The notes under the pieces: generated by a model | Database searches by the model: none | Told to the model about the DNA's origin: nothing | What the model saw: the letters and a program-made list of their open reading frames with translations, nothing else | Program-made: the position numbers and the translations under genes | NCBI RefSeq assembly: GCF_029674545.1 | Contig: NZ_CP121354.1 | Location: 5,651,001 to 5,715,000 of the forward strand | Reading direction: 5' to 3' | Source of the DNA: Mesorhizobium sp. WSM4904 | GTDB taxonomy: Bacteria > Pseudomonadota > Alphaproteobacteria > Rhizobiales > Rhizobiaceae | DNA: 64,000 bases | Part shown: positions 51,274 to 63,827 of the stretch, piece by piece | Layout of the letters: each line of letters starts with the position of its first letter | Position numbering within the stretch: the first letter of the stretch is position 1

Positions 51274-53039
51274 TGCGCAATTCGGGCGGGGGCCTGATGG
51301 ACGCGGCGCGACGGCTGATCGCCGACCGGCGCGCCAACTTCGCGGTCATGACGGCGCTCTGCACGCCGGTCGCGCTGGCGCTGACCGCATTCGCGGTCGA
51401 CGAGGGCTCACTCTACAATGAACGCCGCGCCGCGCAGTCGATCGTCGACCTCGCTGCGATCACCGCCGCCGCCCACATCAACAATGCCCAGCAAGCGGTG
51501 CTGACGACGCTGAAGGACAACGGGATCACGTCGGTCGCCGTGCAGCAACAGGGCGCCAACGTCGCGCCGACCGGCAGCAAGGCGGTCGTGCAGGTCGTGC
51601 CCGGGCGCTATTCCGGGGTCAGCTCCATAGCGGCCGGCAGCCGCTTCGAGGCCGGCAAGCTGCCCTACAATGCCGTACAGGTGTCGCTGAAGAAGCAGGG
51701 CACGCTCTATTTCGCCGCCTCGATGATGGCGCCGCCGGTGATCGGCACGACGGCCACCGCCAGCGCCCAGCCCGAAGCGGCGTTCTCGGTCGGGTCGCGC
51801 CTCGCCAGCGTCAACGGCGGCATTCTCAACGCGCTGCTCGGCGCCCTTCTCGGCGGCAACATCTCGCTCAGCGTGATGGACTACAATTCGCTGATCTCGG
51901 CCGATGTCGACGTTCTTTCCTTCACCGACGCCTTGGCGACGCAATTGCATCTGACCGGCGTGACCTACTCGGACGTGCTCGCCTCGAAGGCGACCGTCGG
52001 GCAGATCGCCACGGCCATGGCTAACGTGCCCGGGCTCGACCGGACGGCCAAGCTTGCGCTGCAGACCATGGCCTCAAGCGCCACCAATACGGTCAAGATC
52101 CCGCTCAGCCAGCTCATCGACCTCGGCTCGGTGGGCAGCCTCGGTCTTGGCGAGAAGCCCGCCGGGCTTTCGGTCGACGCAAGCGCCATGAGCATGCTGA
52201 CCGCGGCCGCGGCATTAGCCAACGGCACGAACCAGATTGCCGTCAGTCTCGGCGCCACCATACCAGGGCTGACATCGACGACGCTCCAGATCGCCATCGG
52301 CGAGCCGATGCAGAACTCGCCCTGGCTGGCGGTGGGAGAACTGGGCACCGTGGTGCGCACGGCGCAGACCCGCATCAAACTAAACGCCAGCGTCACGGTC
52401 GGCACACCGAACCTTGGCGGCGGCATCAAGCTGCTCGCCGTCAACCTGCCGCTCAATGTCGAGGTCGCCTATGCCGAAGCCAAGCTGACCGACATCAGCT
52501 GCCCGACCGGCCCATCCAGCATCAAGGTTTCCATTGCCGCGCAGCCCGGCGTCGTCTCGGCGCATCTCGCCGACGGCAGCGCCAGCGGCTTTGCCGATTT
52601 CACCAGGCCGCAATCCTTCAGCGACGCCGATATCGCCGATGTCAAGGCCAAGCTGCTGCTGATCAACCTCAACCTTTTGCAGATCAAGGGATCTTCGGCC
52701 TTCTCGGTCACCAACATGACGCCTACGACCCTCACCTTCAGCGCCACCGATATCGCCAACAAGGCAATCAAAACGGTGTCGACGAAGAATCTCACGCAGT
52801 CGCTCACTACCTCGCTGGTGAACAACCTGTCGCTGTCGGTCAATGCGCTCGGCCTCGGCATCGACGTGACTTCGCTGCTCGGCACGGTGAAACCGGCGGT
52901 GACAACGCTGCTCAACGGCGTGACCGCGCCGGTCGACGATCTCGTCTACACCGTGCTTGCGGCGCTTGGCGTGCATGTCGGCGAGGCCGATGTGCGCGTC
53001 ACCGGCGCGGTCTGCGGACGCTCGGTGCTGGTGCAGTAG
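51270..53039 (+). CDS. TadG-like pilus assembly protein
   Basis: 589 aa. ADRRANFAVMTALCTPVALA is the N-terminal Tad segment, followed by the VDEGSLYNERRAAQSIVDLA helix typical of TadG. The large periplasmic domain has mostly small residues (Ala, Thr, Ser) and several NLP and VNLPLN strands. Start ATG 51270 overlaps the TadE-like stop. It likely anchors or ties pili to the envelope. Confidence 0.82.
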   Translation: MMRNSGGGLMDAARRLIADRRANFAVMTALCTPVALALTAFAVDEGSLYNERRAAQSIVDLAAITAAAHINNAQQAVLTTLKDNGITSVAVQQQGANVAPTGSKAVVQVVPGRYSGVSSIAAGSRFEAGKLPYNAVQVSLKKQGTLYFAASMMAPPVIGTTATASAQPEAAFSVGSRLASVNGGILNALLGALLGGNISLSVMDYNSLISADVDVLSFTDALATQLHLTGVTYSDVLASKATVGQIATAMANVPGLDRTAKLALQTMASSATNTVKIPLSQLIDLGSVGSLGLGEKPAGLSVDASAMSMLTAAAALANGTNQIAVSLGATIPGLTSTTLQIAIGEPMQNSPWLAVGELGTVVRTAQTRIKLNASVTVGTPNLGGGIKLLAVNLPLNVEVAYAEAKLTDISCPTGPSSIKVSIAAQPGVVSAHLADGSASGFADFTRPQSFSDADIADVKAKLLLINLNLLQIKGSSAFSVTNMTPTTLTFSATDIANKAIKTVSTKNLTQSLTTSLVNNLSLSVNALGLGIDVTSLLGTVKPAVTTLLNGVTAPVDDLVYTVLAALGVHVGEADVRVTGAVCGRSVLVQ

Positions 53040-53047
53040 GCGGGCCG

Positions 53048-54694
53048 TCAGCCAATTCTCCCGGCGAAGCAACCCACACGCGGCAGCGCCAGCGCAATCT
53101 CTTCGAGAACACCGCCAAGGACGCCGGCGACGTCAACGGCAAGAGCCGTTATCTCGACATCCCTGATCTCGGCCGGCAGCGTCCAGCTCGCCGGTTCACC
53201 GGCGAAGTTGAAGACGCATAACAACCTCTCGTCTTGATGCTCGCGGACAAAGGCCAGCACATCGCCCTCGGCTTCGAGAAAACGGATCGAGCCGGCAATC
53301 AGCGCCGGATGACGCTTGCGCAGGGCCAGGATCGAGCGATAGGCGGCAAGCACCGAACCGTCTTCGCCGTTTTGTACATCGACTGCCCGGGCGCGATGCG
53401 CCTGCGGCACCGGCAGCCAGGGCTTTGCCGTGGAGAAGCCGCCATTTTCAGCGCCGGCTTCCCAGACCATCGGCGTGCGGCAGCCGTCCCTGCCCTTCAC
53501 GCCCGGCCAGAAGCGGATGCCCAGCGGATCGCGCAGATCCTCATAGGCAAGCTCGGCTTCCTCGAGCCCAAGCTCCTCGCCCTGATAGAGGCAGATCGAG
53601 CCGCGCAGGCAAGAAAGCAGCGCGATCGAGAATTTCGCCACGATGTCCGGGTTCTCGCCGGGCCGCGTCCAGCGGCTGACATGGCGCATGACGTCGTGGT
53701 TGGAGAAGGCCCAGCAGACCCAGCCGTCTGCAACGGCATTCTCGAACGCCTCGACGCAGCCGCGCACATGGGCGGCGGAGAATTGCTGACCGAGCAGGTC
53801 GAAGGTGTAGCACATCTGCAGCTTGTCGCCGCCGGAGGTGTAGGCGGCGAGCGTCTGCAGCGAACGGTCCTCGTCGCCCACCTCGCCGACCGCGGCGCGG
53901 TCCGGATACTCGTCGAGCAGCGCGCGGAACCGCTTCAGGAAGTCGAGATTCTCTGGCCGCGTCTTGTCGAAGAGATGCTCCTGAAAGGCGTAGGTGGTGG
54001 TGGCGCCATTGGTGCCGGCGACGCTTGACGCCAATGGCGGGTTGTCGCGGAGCCAACGGTCGTGGACATAGTAGTTGACCGTATCCAACCGGAAGCCGTC
54101 GACGCCGCGCTCCAGCCAGAAGCGCACGGTGTCGAGGACCGCGTCCTGCACCTCCGGGGTATGGAAATTGAGGTCCGGCTGCGCGGTCAGGAAATTGTGC
54201 ATGTAGTACTGCCGGCGGGTGGCGTCCCACTCCCAGGCGGGACCGCCGAACAGCGATTGCCAGTTGTTGGGCGCGCTGCCATCCGGCTTGGCATCGGCCC
54301 AGACATACCAGTCGGCCTTGGCATTGTCGCGGCTGGCGCGGCTTTCGACGAACCATTCGTGCCTGTCGGACGAATGCGAGATCACCTGGTCGATGATGAG
54401 CTTCAGGCCGAGCCTATGCGCCTCGGCGACCAGCGCGTCGAAATCCTCTATGCGGCCGAACATCGGATCGACATCGCGATAGTCCGACACGTCGTAGCCC
54501 ATGTCGGCCATCGGCGACTTGAAGAAGGGCGAGAGCCAGACGGCATCGACGCCGAGCGAGGCGACATGGGCGAGCCGTGACGTGATGCCCTTGAGATCGC
54601 CGCTGCCGTCGCCGCTCGTGTCCTGGAAGGAGCGCGGATAGATCTGGTAGATCACGCAGCCGCGCCACCATTCCGAATCGCCATCAGCCATCAT
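53048..54694 (-). CDS. GH13 alpha-glucosidase
   Basis: 548 aa. YQIYPRSFQDTSGDGSGDLK opens the catalytic barrel; the nucleophile lies in VDGFRLDTVN, the acid/base glutamate in VGEVGDED and the stabilising residues in SNHDVMR. Oligo-1,6-glucosidase/alpha-glucosidase subfamily. It acts in glycogen or maltodextrin degradation. ATG 54694 overlaps the GlgX stop. Last gene of the leftward glycogen operon. Confidence 0.9.
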   Translation of the reverse strand: MMADGDSEWWRGCVIYQIYPRSFQDTSGDGSGDLKGITSRLAHVASLGVDAVWLSPFFKSPMADMGYDVSDYRDVDPMFGRIEDFDALVAEAHRLGLKLIIDQVISHSSDRHEWFVESRASRDNAKADWYVWADAKPDGSAPNNWQSLFGGPAWEWDATRRQYYMHNFLTAQPDLNFHTPEVQDAVLDTVRFWLERGVDGFRLDTVNYYVHDRWLRDNPPLASSVAGTNGATTTYAFQEHLFDKTRPENLDFLKRFRALLDEYPDRAAVGEVGDEDRSLQTLAAYTSGGDKLQMCYTFDLLGQQFSAAHVRGCVEAFENAVADGWVCWAFSNHDVMRHVSRWTRPGENPDIVAKFSIALLSCLRGSICLYQGEELGLEEAELAYEDLRDPLGIRFWPGVKGRDGCRTPMVWEAGAENGGFSTAKPWLPVPQAHRARAVDVQNGEDGSVLAAYRSILALRKRHPALIAGSIRFLEAEGDVLAFVREHQDERLLCVFNFAGEPASWTLPAEIRDVEITALAVDVAGVLGGVLEEIALALPRVGCFAGRIG

Positions 54695-56691
54695 GAAGCC
54701 TTTCCGGCGCGGGTCTTGCCAGCCCTGCGCTCGATCATGAAATTGACGTTGCGGCCCGGCAACGGCCGCGCCGGGTCGACCGCCTGCGTCTCGATCGCCG
54801 GACGCCACTCGTAGCCGTCTCGCACCGGCAAGGTGAAGACGCATTGGCGGCGGTCGCCATTGACCATGACGGCAAGGCGACCGCCTTCGCTATTCCCCAG
54901 CATCATGACGAGGCGATGTCGACCGGGATCGTTCCATTCGGCCTCGCCGAGCGGCGCGCCGGTTTCGGTCAGCCAGACGACGTCGGGGATTTCGGATCCA
55001 TCGGCGGCTTCCCCGGTCAGGAAATTCGTGTCGGACAACGGCGGAAAGGCGCGACGCAGTGCCGAGAGTGACGAGGCGAATCGCTCCAGCGCCTCGTCGC
55101 GGCCGGCCCAGTCGAGCCAGGTGATGGCGTTGTCCTGCGCGTAGGCATTGTTGTTGCCCTGCTGGGTTCTGCCGAATTCGTCGCCGGCGGTCAGCATGAT
55201 GGTGCCGCGCGAGGCAAAGAGCGTCGCAAGCAGCGCGCATTGGTCACCGAAGCGGACCTCGGCGATCTCCGCGTCGTCCGTCTCGCCCTCGACGCCGTTG
55301 TTCCACGACAGATTGTCGTTGTGGCCGTCGCGATTCTGCTCGCCATTGGCCGCATTGTGCTTCTTCTCATAGGCGACGAGGTCGGCCAGCGTCATGCCGT
55401 CATGCGCGGCGATGAAGTTGACGCTGCGGCTCACCGGCTGCCCTGCCCTGCCGAACACGTCGGAGGAGCCGGCAAGCCGCGTGGCCAAAGCGCCGACCAT
55501 GCCGGCATCGCCGCGCCAGAAGCGCCTGACATCGTCGCGATAGCGGTCGTTCCATTCCAGATATGGCGGCTGGAAGTTGCCGAGCTGATAACCGTTCGGC
55601 CCGATGTCCCACGGCTCGGCGATCAGGAAGCGATCGGCAAGCACCGGATCGCCCGCGATGGCCTGGAGCAGCGGCGCTTGCGGATCGAACGCACCGTCGA
55701 CGCGGCCGAGCACCGGCGCCAGGTCGAAGCGGAAGCCATCGACGCCTGCGAAGCGGGCGAAATGGCGGAGCGTGTCGAGCACCATATCCCGCACGACCGG
55801 ATGATCGCATGCGACCGTGTTGCCCGTACCGGTGTCGTTGGCCAGCCGGCCGTCCGGCAGGCGACTGTAATAGGCCTGCGCGTCGAGGCCGCGCAGCGAC
55901 AGCGTCGGACCAAGCCTGTCGCTCTCCCCGGTATGGTTGAATACGAGGTCCAGGATGGTGCCGATGCCTGCCTCGCGCAACGCCGCGACGGTGTCGCGCA
56001 ATTCCCTGAGACCGCCGGGCGCCAGGCGCGGATCGAGCGCCATGAAGGTGACGGGGTTGTAGCCCCAAGCGTTGCTCAGGCCCAGCGGTGGCAAATGGCG
56101 CTCGTCGATCGACGCGGTGATCGGCATCAGTTCGACGGCGGAGACGCCGAGGCGCTTCAGATGATCGAGGACGGCGGGGTGGGCGAGCGCCGCAACGGTG
56201 CCGCGCCGCGCTTCCGGGACATCCGGATGCAGTTTGGTGAAGGAGCGGACGTTGAGCTCGTAGATCAGGCCGCCGGGCTGGAACAGCGGCGGCTTCAAGG
56301 GCACAGGCTCCGGCAAAGCACGCGCCACGGCCTTCGGCATCAGCCGAGCGGTGTCGGCGCCTTCGTTACGTTTGGCGGCAAGCCGCCAATGGTATTGATA
56401 GGGCCGATCGATCTCGACGGCGTAGGGATCGATGAGAAGCTTGTCCGGATCGAACCAGAGGCCGCGCTCGGGCGCATAGCCGCCATCGGCGCGAAGGCCG
56501 TAGCGCGTGCCCTCAGCGAGGCCGGAGACGAGGAGCGCATGCACGCCCTCGCCTTCCGGCTTCAGTTCCAGCCGGTCGAGTTCGCGCGTGCCGCTGTCAT
56601 CGAAGAGCGAGACCCAAAGGCGTCTCGCAGCTGACGACCAGACGGCGAAGCGGATGCCTTGGGGGGTAACGGTGGCGCCAAAATCGCTCAC
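54691..56691 (-). CDS. glgX: glycogen debranching enzyme GlgX
   Basis: 666 aa. N-terminal CBM48-like GATVTPQGIRFAVWSSAARR, then a GH13 barrel with GVDGFRFDLAP (nucleophile), LIAEPWDIGPNGY (acid/base) and AAHDGMTLADLV. GlgX removes alpha-1,6 branches left by phosphorylase. I use GTG 56691 (GAGG 9 nt before) rather than a TTG at 56718 because the family motif starts at once. It is separated from pgm by a repeat-containing stretch of about 370 nt, perhaps with its own promoter. Confidence 0.9.
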   Translation of the reverse strand: MSDFGATVTPQGIRFAVWSSAARRLWVSLFDDSGTRELDRLELKPEGEGVHALLVSGLAEGTRYGLRADGGYAPERGLWFDPDKLLIDPYAVEIDRPYQYHWRLAAKRNEGADTARLMPKAVARALPEPVPLKPPLFQPGGLIYELNVRSFTKLHPDVPEARRGTVAALAHPAVLDHLKRLGVSAVELMPITASIDERHLPPLGLSNAWGYNPVTFMALDPRLAPGGLRELRDTVAALREAGIGTILDLVFNHTGESDRLGPTLSLRGLDAQAYYSRLPDGRLANDTGTGNTVACDHPVVRDMVLDTLRHFARFAGVDGFRFDLAPVLGRVDGAFDPQAPLLQAIAGDPVLADRFLIAEPWDIGPNGYQLGNFQPPYLEWNDRYRDDVRRFWRGDAGMVGALATRLAGSSDVFGRAGQPVSRSVNFIAAHDGMTLADLVAYEKKHNAANGEQNRDGHNDNLSWNNGVEGETDDAEIAEVRFGDQCALLATLFASRGTIMLTAGDEFGRTQQGNNNAYAQDNAITWLDWAGRDEALERFASSLSALRRAFPPLSDTNFLTGEAADGSEIPDVVWLTETGAPLGEAEWNDPGRHRLVMMLGNSEGGRLAVMVNGDRRQCVFTLPVRDGYEWRPAIETQAVDPARPLPGRNVNFMIERRAGKTRAGKAS

Positions 56692-57058
56692 GCCCGCCAG
56701 CCTCGTAGCGTGTTGCAAACGTTGGAGATGGGCCGAAGCCTCCGCGACGTCGTCATCCCAGGGCGAAGCAGGAGCGAAGCTCCGTCGCGAAGACCCTGGG
56801 ATCCATGCCGTGACCTCGACCGAAGGGCACAGCGGAGCAGGAATCTGGACCGCAGCGCCGCCTCGACGTCACGGCATGGATCCTCGGGACTGCGCTGCGT
56901 CGCTACGCTCCTTGCTGCGCCCGTGGATGACGAAGCGGTGGGCGTTTCGGCCAATCGCCAATATGTGCACTCCGGCCCACACCCCTTATCCGTCTCGGCG
57001 CTGCGCGCCGATCCACCTTCTCCCACAAGGGGAGAAGGGGAAGCCTTCGCCTCCACCC
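56692..57058. other. intergenic stretch with an inverted-repeat element
   Basis: 367 nt between glgX and pgm. Most of it is a palindromic element (56751-56932). A smaller hairpin (57016-57038, arms CCTTCTCCC and GGGAGAAGG) lies next to the pgm stop. Confidence 0.65.
56751..56932. repeat. dispersed inverted-repeat element
   Basis: Outer ends CGTCATCC and GGATGACG; an inner perfect 16-bp inverted repeat (GGATCCATGCCGTGAC at 56799-56814, its complement at 56868-56883). This looks like a rhizobial miniature repeat, without coding capacity. Confidence 0.7.
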
Positions 57059-58690
<1,632 letters not shown>

Positions 58691-60145
58691 TCAGGCAGCC
58701 CTTTTCGAAAGCAGCAAGCGATAGAGTTCGACATATTTCTCGGCGCTCTTGTCCCAGGAGACATCGGCCTTCATGCCCTGGCGCTGGATCGAGGCCCAGG
58801 CGGCGGGCCTGGCATGCGCTTCGACCAGCCGGCGGATGGCATGCAGCATCGCGCCGCCATTGTTCGGCGCGAACTGGAAACCGGTAGCGACGCCGGCCGA
58901 AAGGGCCGCCTCGTTGGCGTCGATGATGGTGTCGGCGAGGCCGCCGGTGCGGGCGACGACCGGCACGCAACCATAGCGCAGGCCGTAGAGCTGGGTCAGC
59001 CCGCAGGGCTCGAAGCGCGACGGGATGACGATTGCGTCGCAGCCGCCCTGCATGATGTGGGAAAGCGCTTCGTCATAGCCGATGACGACGCCGACGCGGC
59101 CGCGATGCCGCGCGGCGGCAGCAAGCAGCGAGCCTTCGAGGCCGGCATCGCCCGAGCCCAGGACCACCAGTCGTGCCCCACGCTGAACGACGCCATCGAC
59201 GACCGCGGCCAAGATGTCCATGCCCTTCTGCCAGGTCAGCCGGCTGACGACGCAGACGATCGGGCTGTCGTCGTTCTCGAGATTGAAGCGTTCCTCGACG
59301 GCCTTGCGGTTGAGGCCGCGGGCTTCCAATGTCTCGGCCGAGTAGTTGGCGACCAGATGCTTGTCGGTCGCGGGGTTCCAGATGTCGACATCGATGCCGT
59401 TGACGATGCCGTAGAGATCGACGGCGCGCATGTTGATGAGGCCGTCGAGGCCCATGCCGAATTCCGGGGAGCGGATCTCCTGCGCATAGGTCGGGCTCAC
59501 GGTGGTGATCGCCCAGGCGGCCTGCAGGCCCGCCTTGAGAAAGCCGACGCCGCCATAATATTCGACGCCGTCGAGCTGCATGGCCACGCCCGGCAGGCCG
59601 AGCTCGCCGAAGATGCCGGCGCCGAACTGGCCCTGGAAGGCAAGATTGTGCACGGTGATCAGAGACGGCACTCCGACCGCCTTGCCATAGCGCATGTAAG
59701 CCAGCGTCATCGCCGACTGCCAGTCATGGGCATGCACGATGTCGGGCTGGTAGCCCGAGATCGCGCCGCCGGCTATGTCGCCGCCGACCTGGCTCAGCGC
59801 CGCGAAGCGCCGCCAGTTGTCGGGCCAGTCGGCGCCGGAAGCGTTGCCATAAGGCCCGCCCACGCGGTCGAAGAGATGTGGCGCGTCGAGCACGAAAAGG
59901 TCGAGCTCGCCGATCTTGACGGCATGGACCGAAGCCTTGCCGCCCTGCAGCAGCGGGTACTGGTAGACGGCCTTCTTTTTCTTGAAGGCCTCCATCACCA
60001 CCGGATAGCCGGGAACCAGCGTGCGCATCGCCACGCCCTTGGCGGCGAGCGCGATCGGCAGCGCGCCAGCCACGTCGGCAAGCCCGCCGGTCTTGATCAG
60101 CGGGAAGATTTCGGGCGTGACCGACAGAACCTGCATGCGATTCAC
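58691..60145 (-). CDS. glgA: glycogen synthase GlgA
   Basis: 484 aa GT5. [20 protein letters not shown] is the ADP-glucose loop, and [20 protein letters not shown] the C-terminal donor site. Elongates glycogen chains from ADP-glucose. ATG 60145 is about 110 nt after the glgC stop; the gap contains degenerate copies of the glgC 3' end. Bacterial type with an N-terminal Lys-x-Gly-Gly. Confidence 0.94.
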   Translation of the reverse strand: MNRMQVLSVTPEIFPLIKTGGLADVAGALPIALAAKGVAMRTLVPGYPVVMEAFKKKKAVYQYPLLQGGKASVHAVKIGELDLFVLDAPHLFDRVGGPYGNASGADWPDNWRRFAALSQVGGDIAGGAISGYQPDIVHAHDWQSAMTLAYMRYGKAVGVPSLITVHNLAFQGQFGAGIFGELGLPGVAMQLDGVEYYGGVGFLKAGLQAAWAITTVSPTYAQEIRSPEFGMGLDGLINMRAVDLYGIVNGIDVDIWNPATDKHLVANYSAETLEARGLNRKAVEERFNLENDDSPIVCVVSRLTWQKGMDILAAVVDGVVQRGARLVVLGSGDAGLEGSLLAAAARHRGRVGVVIGYDEALSHIMQGGCDAIVIPSRFEPCGLTQLYGLRYGCVPVVARTGGLADTIIDANEAALSAGVATGFQFAPNNGGAMLHAIRRLVEAHARPAAWASIQRQGMKADVSWDKSAEKYVELYRLLLSKRAA

Positions 60146-60253
60146 ATTCCGAGTTTAAAGTGACAGCTTGTTGATCAAACCGACAACTTGTTGATCAGAC
60201 CGACAGCTTGGTGACCAACCCTATCAGGTTGACAGCTTGCTTGATCGACCTGG
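60146..60253. repeat. degenerate tandem copies of the glgC 3' end
   Basis: On the minus strand the last codons of glgC (TGATCAACAAGTTGTCGACC) recur about four times as TGATCAACAAG(T/C)TGTC variants, roughly 20-30 nt apart, each with a new stop. Confidence 0.6.
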
Positions 60254-61519
60254 TCAGGTCGACAACTTGTTGATCATGTCCTGCGTGATCAGGCAGATGC
60301 CCTTTTCCGAGACACGGAAGCGCTTGGCGTCGAGCTCCGGATCCTCGCCGACCACCAGCCCTTCCGGAATGCGGACGCCATGGTCGATGACGACGCGCTT
60401 GAGGCGCGCGTTGCGCCCGACAAAGCAGTCGGGAAGCATCACCACCTCCTCGAGCTTGGAATAGGAATTGATGCGGGCGCCGGTGAAGATCAGGCTGCGG
60501 CGCAGCGAGGCGCCGGAGACGATGCAGTCGCCCGAGACCAGCGAGGAGATCGCCTCGCCGCGGCGGCCGTCCTCGTCGTGCACGAACTTGGCCGGCGGCT
60601 TCAATTCCGCATAGGTCCAGATCGGCCAGTCGCGATCGTAGAGATCGAGCTCGGGCGTGACGTCGGTCAGGTCGATATTGGCTTCCCAATAGGCGTCGAC
60701 GGTGCCGACATCGCGCCAATAGGGCTCGGCCTCATGCGAGGAGCGCACGCAGGACTTGGCGAAACGGTGCGCGATCGCCTTACCGTGCTGGACGATGTAG
60801 GGGATGATGTCCTTGCCGAAGTCGCGGCTGGACCCGGGCTCGGCCGCGTCGCGGCGAAGTTGCTCCATCAGGAACTTGGTCTTGAAGACATAGATGCCCA
60901 TCGAGGCCAGCGCATAGTCCGGCTTGTCCGGGATGCCTGGCGGATCTGCGGGCTTCTCGATGAAGGAGATGATGGTGTCCTTCTTGTCGACATGCATGAC
61001 GCCGAAGCCGGTCGCCTCCATGCGCGGCACTTCCAGGCAACCGACGGTGACGTCTGCGCCGGCGTCGACATGCTGGCGCAGCATGAGCTCGTAATCCATC
61101 TTGTAGATGTGGTCGCCGGCGAGGATGACCATGTATTCTGGGCCGTAGGCCTCGATGATGTCGATGTTCTGGTAGACGGCGTCCGCCGTGCCTTCATACC
61201 ACTGCGTTTCCGACACGCGCTGGCTGGCAGGCAGGATATCGAAGCTTTCGTTTCGCTCCGGCCTAAGGAAATTCCAGCCGCGCTGCAGGTGACGGATCAA
61301 AGAGTGCGCCTTGTACTGGGTGGCGACGCCGAGGCGGCGGATGCCGGAGTTGAGCGCATTGGACAGCGCAAAATCGATGATGCGCGTCTTGCCGCCGAAA
61401 TAGACGGCGGGCTTGGCGCGCCGGTCGGTCAGCTCCTTGAGGCGGCTGCCCCGGCCGCCGGCCAGAACATAGGCCATGGCATCGCGCGCCAGCGGCTGGG
61501 TTCTCTTGATCTCTGCCAT
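60254..61519 (-). CDS. glgC: glucose-1-phosphate adenylyltransferase
   Basis: 421 aa. [20 protein letters not shown] is the ATP-binding loop and [20 protein letters not shown] the allosteric/substrate region. The left-handed beta-helix domain follows ([17 protein letters not shown]). Makes ADP-glucose and is the committed step. ATG 61519, 50 nt after the glgB stop. Confidence 0.94.
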   Translation of the reverse strand: MAEIKRTQPLARDAMAYVLAGGRGSRLKELTDRRAKPAVYFGGKTRIIDFALSNALNSGIRRLGVATQYKAHSLIRHLQRGWNFLRPERNESFDILPASQRVSETQWYEGTADAVYQNIDIIEAYGPEYMVILAGDHIYKMDYELMLRQHVDAGADVTVGCLEVPRMEATGFGVMHVDKKDTIISFIEKPADPPGIPDKPDYALASMGIYVFKTKFLMEQLRRDAAEPGSSRDFGKDIIPYIVQHGKAIAHRFAKSCVRSSHEAEPYWRDVGTVDAYWEANIDLTDVTPELDLYDRDWPIWTYAELKPPAKFVHDEDGRRGEAISSLVSGDCIVSGASLRRSLIFTGARINSYSKLEEVVMLPDCFVGRNARLKRVVIDHGVRIPEGLVVGEDPELDAKRFRVSEKGICLITQDMINKLST

Positions 61520-61569
61520 TGCTTGCCTCCCTCCTCCTAAGCTGTCCGGACCATTGCTTCAGCCAGATA

Positions 61570-63792
61570 TCATCTGCTTTCGTCCGCGACGAATTCCAGC
61601 ATAATCGTCGACAGCGGCGGCAGCAGCATCGTCGCCGACGTGCTGCCCCCTTCCTCACTCGCCGCGACCATGCCGCCATTACCCATGCCGGAGCCGCCAT
61701 AATCGGCGGCGTCGGTGTTGATGATCTCGCGCCATTCTCCCGCCTTCGGCAGCGGCACACGATAGTTCTCGCGCGGCACCGGCGTGAAATTGGAGATGAC
61801 GGCGATCGGGTTGCCGTCCGGCGCGCTGCGCAGCCAGGCAAAGACGGAGTTGTCGCGATCGTCGACGATCAGCCAGGAGAAGCCTTCGGGCTCGCAGTCG
61901 CGCGCATGCAGCGCCGGGCGCGAGCGGTAGAGGTAGTTCAGGTCGCGCACCACCTGCCAGACGCCTCGATGCGGGGCATATTCGAGCAGGTTCCAGTCGA
62001 GGGCGCGCTCCTCGCTCCACTCGCGGCGCTGGGCGAATTCCTGTCCCATGAACAAGAGCTTCTTGCCGGGGTAGCCCCACATGAAGGCGTAGTAGGCGCG
62101 CAGCGTGGCGAATTTCTGCCAGTCGTCGCCGGCCATCTTGTGGAGCAGCGTACCCTTGCCGTGAACGACCTCGTCATGGGAGAGCGGCAGCACGAAATTT
62201 TCCGAGAAGGCGTAGACGAGGCCGAAGGTGATGTCGTTGTGGTGGTGCTTGCGAAAGATCGGCTCCTTGGAGAGATATTCCAGCGTGTCGTGCATGAAGC
62301 CCATGTTCCACTTGAAGCCGAAGCCGAGCCCGCCTTCATGCACCGGGCGAGAGACCTTCGGCCATGAGGTGGATTCCTCGGCGATTGTCATCACGCCGGG
62401 ATGGTGGCCGTAGAGCTCCTTGTTCATCTTCTGCAAGAAGCTGACGGCCTGCAGGTTCTCGCGCCCGCCCTTCTCGTTGGGGATCCACTCGCCTGCCTTG
62501 CGCGAATAGTCGAGGTAGAGCATCGAGGCGACCGCGTCGACGCGCAGGCCGTCGACATGGTATTTTTCGGCCCAGAACAGCGCGTTGTTGACGAGGAACG
62601 ACACAACCTCGCGGCGACCGAAATTGTAGATCGCGGTGTTCCAGTCGGGATGAAAACCCTGGCGCGGATCGGCATGCTCGTAGAGCGCGGTACCGTCGAA
62701 CTGCACCAGCCCATGCTCGTCGACCGGGAAATGCGCCGGCACCCAGTCGAGGATGACGCCGACGCCGGCGCGATGCGCGCCGTCGACGAAGCGGGCGAAG
62801 CCGTCAGGATCGCCGAAACGGGCGGTCGGCGCATAGAGACCGGTCGTCTGGTAGCCCCAGGACGGGTCGTAGGGGTGCTCGGAGATCGGCAGGAATTCGA
62901 TATGGGTGAAGCCGGTGTCGACCACGTAAGGGATCAGCCGCGCGGCAAGCTCGTCCCAGGTGAGGAACGTGCCGTCGTCGCGGCGCTGCCACGAGCCGGC
63001 ATGGACCTCGTAGATCGAGATCGCCTCGCGCCGCGGGTCGGCCTTCTGCCAGAAGCCGCGATGCGCCTCGTCGCCCCATTGATGCGCCATCGGCGGCGCC
63101 GTCACCGAAGCGGTCGCCGGGCGCAGCTCGGATTCGAAGGCGAAGGGATCGGCTTTGAGCGGCAGCCGCACGCCGTCGGGGCCGATGATCTCGAACTTGT
63201 AGGGCCGGCCGGCGCCGAGGTCGGGAATGAACAGCTCCCAGATGCCGGTGTCCTTGCGGTCGCGCATGGTGTGCCGGCGGCCGTCCCAGTCGTTGAAGGC
63301 GCCAACCACCGAGACGCGCCGGGCATTGGGCGCCCATACCGCGAAATGCACGCCGGTCGCGCCTTCATGGTCGATGATATGGGCGCCGAGCTTGTCGAAG
63401 AGCCTGAGGTGCGAGCCCTCGGCCATGTAGTAGTCGTCCATCGGCCCCAGCACCGGCCCGAACGAATAAGGATCGGTCAGCCACCAGTCGCCACCGGCAT
63501 TCCTCGCGTGATAGCGCAGCGGCTGGCGCTTGCGGATCGAAAGCCTGCCCTCGAAGAAGCCGGCATCGTTGCTGCGGACGAGTTCCCCGACCTCCTTGCC
63601 GGTCAGCGTGTAGGCAGTGACGAACTCGGCATTGGGGACGAAGCAGCGGGCGACGAAGCCCTTGCCGGCCTCATGCACGCCCAGAACGGAAAAGGGATCG
63701 CCATGCGTTCCGGCGACAATCGCCGCGACATCTCCGGCTGGCGCCAGTCCGTCCGGCCCGCTTGTCGCAGCGGTCGCGCGCGGTTTCCTCAT
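61570..63792 (-). CDS. glgB: glycogen branching enzyme GlgB
   Basis: 740 aa. Two carbohydrate-binding N-terminal domains (the second with [20 protein letters not shown]), then a GH13 barrel with [14 protein letters not shown] (nucleophile), IAEESTSWP (acid/base) and [10 protein letters not shown]. Introduces alpha-1,6 branches. ATG 63792 follows GGGAGGG; an upstream in-frame extension runs into the repeats and is unlikely. First gene of the operon visible here. Confidence 0.93.
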   Translation of the reverse strand: MRKPRATAATSGPDGLAPAGDVAAIVAGTHGDPFSVLGVHEAGKGFVARCFVPNAEFVTAYTLTGKEVGELVRSNDAGFFEGRLSIRKRQPLRYHARNAGGDWWLTDPYSFGPVLGPMDDYYMAEGSHLRLFDKLGAHIIDHEGATGVHFAVWAPNARRVSVVGAFNDWDGRRHTMRDRKDTGIWELFIPDLGAGRPYKFEIIGPDGVRLPLKADPFAFESELRPATASVTAPPMAHQWGDEAHRGFWQKADPRREAISIYEVHAGSWQRRDDGTFLTWDELAARLIPYVVDTGFTHIEFLPISEHPYDPSWGYQTTGLYAPTARFGDPDGFARFVDGAHRAGVGVILDWVPAHFPVDEHGLVQFDGTALYEHADPRQGFHPDWNTAIYNFGRREVVSFLVNNALFWAEKYHVDGLRVDAVASMLYLDYSRKAGEWIPNEKGGRENLQAVSFLQKMNKELYGHHPGVMTIAEESTSWPKVSRPVHEGGLGFGFKWNMGFMHDTLEYLSKEPIFRKHHHNDITFGLVYAFSENFVLPLSHDEVVHGKGTLLHKMAGDDWQKFATLRAYYAFMWGYPGKKLLFMGQEFAQRREWSEERALDWNLLEYAPHRGVWQVVRDLNYLYRSRPALHARDCEPEGFSWLIVDDRDNSVFAWLRSAPDGNPIAVISNFTPVPRENYRVPLPKAGEWREIINTDAADYGGSGMGNGGMVAASEEGGSTSATMLLPPLSTIMLEFVADESR

Positions 63793-63827
63793 CAGGCGGT
63801 CGCCCTCCCCGGGCACCTTTTTGTTTG

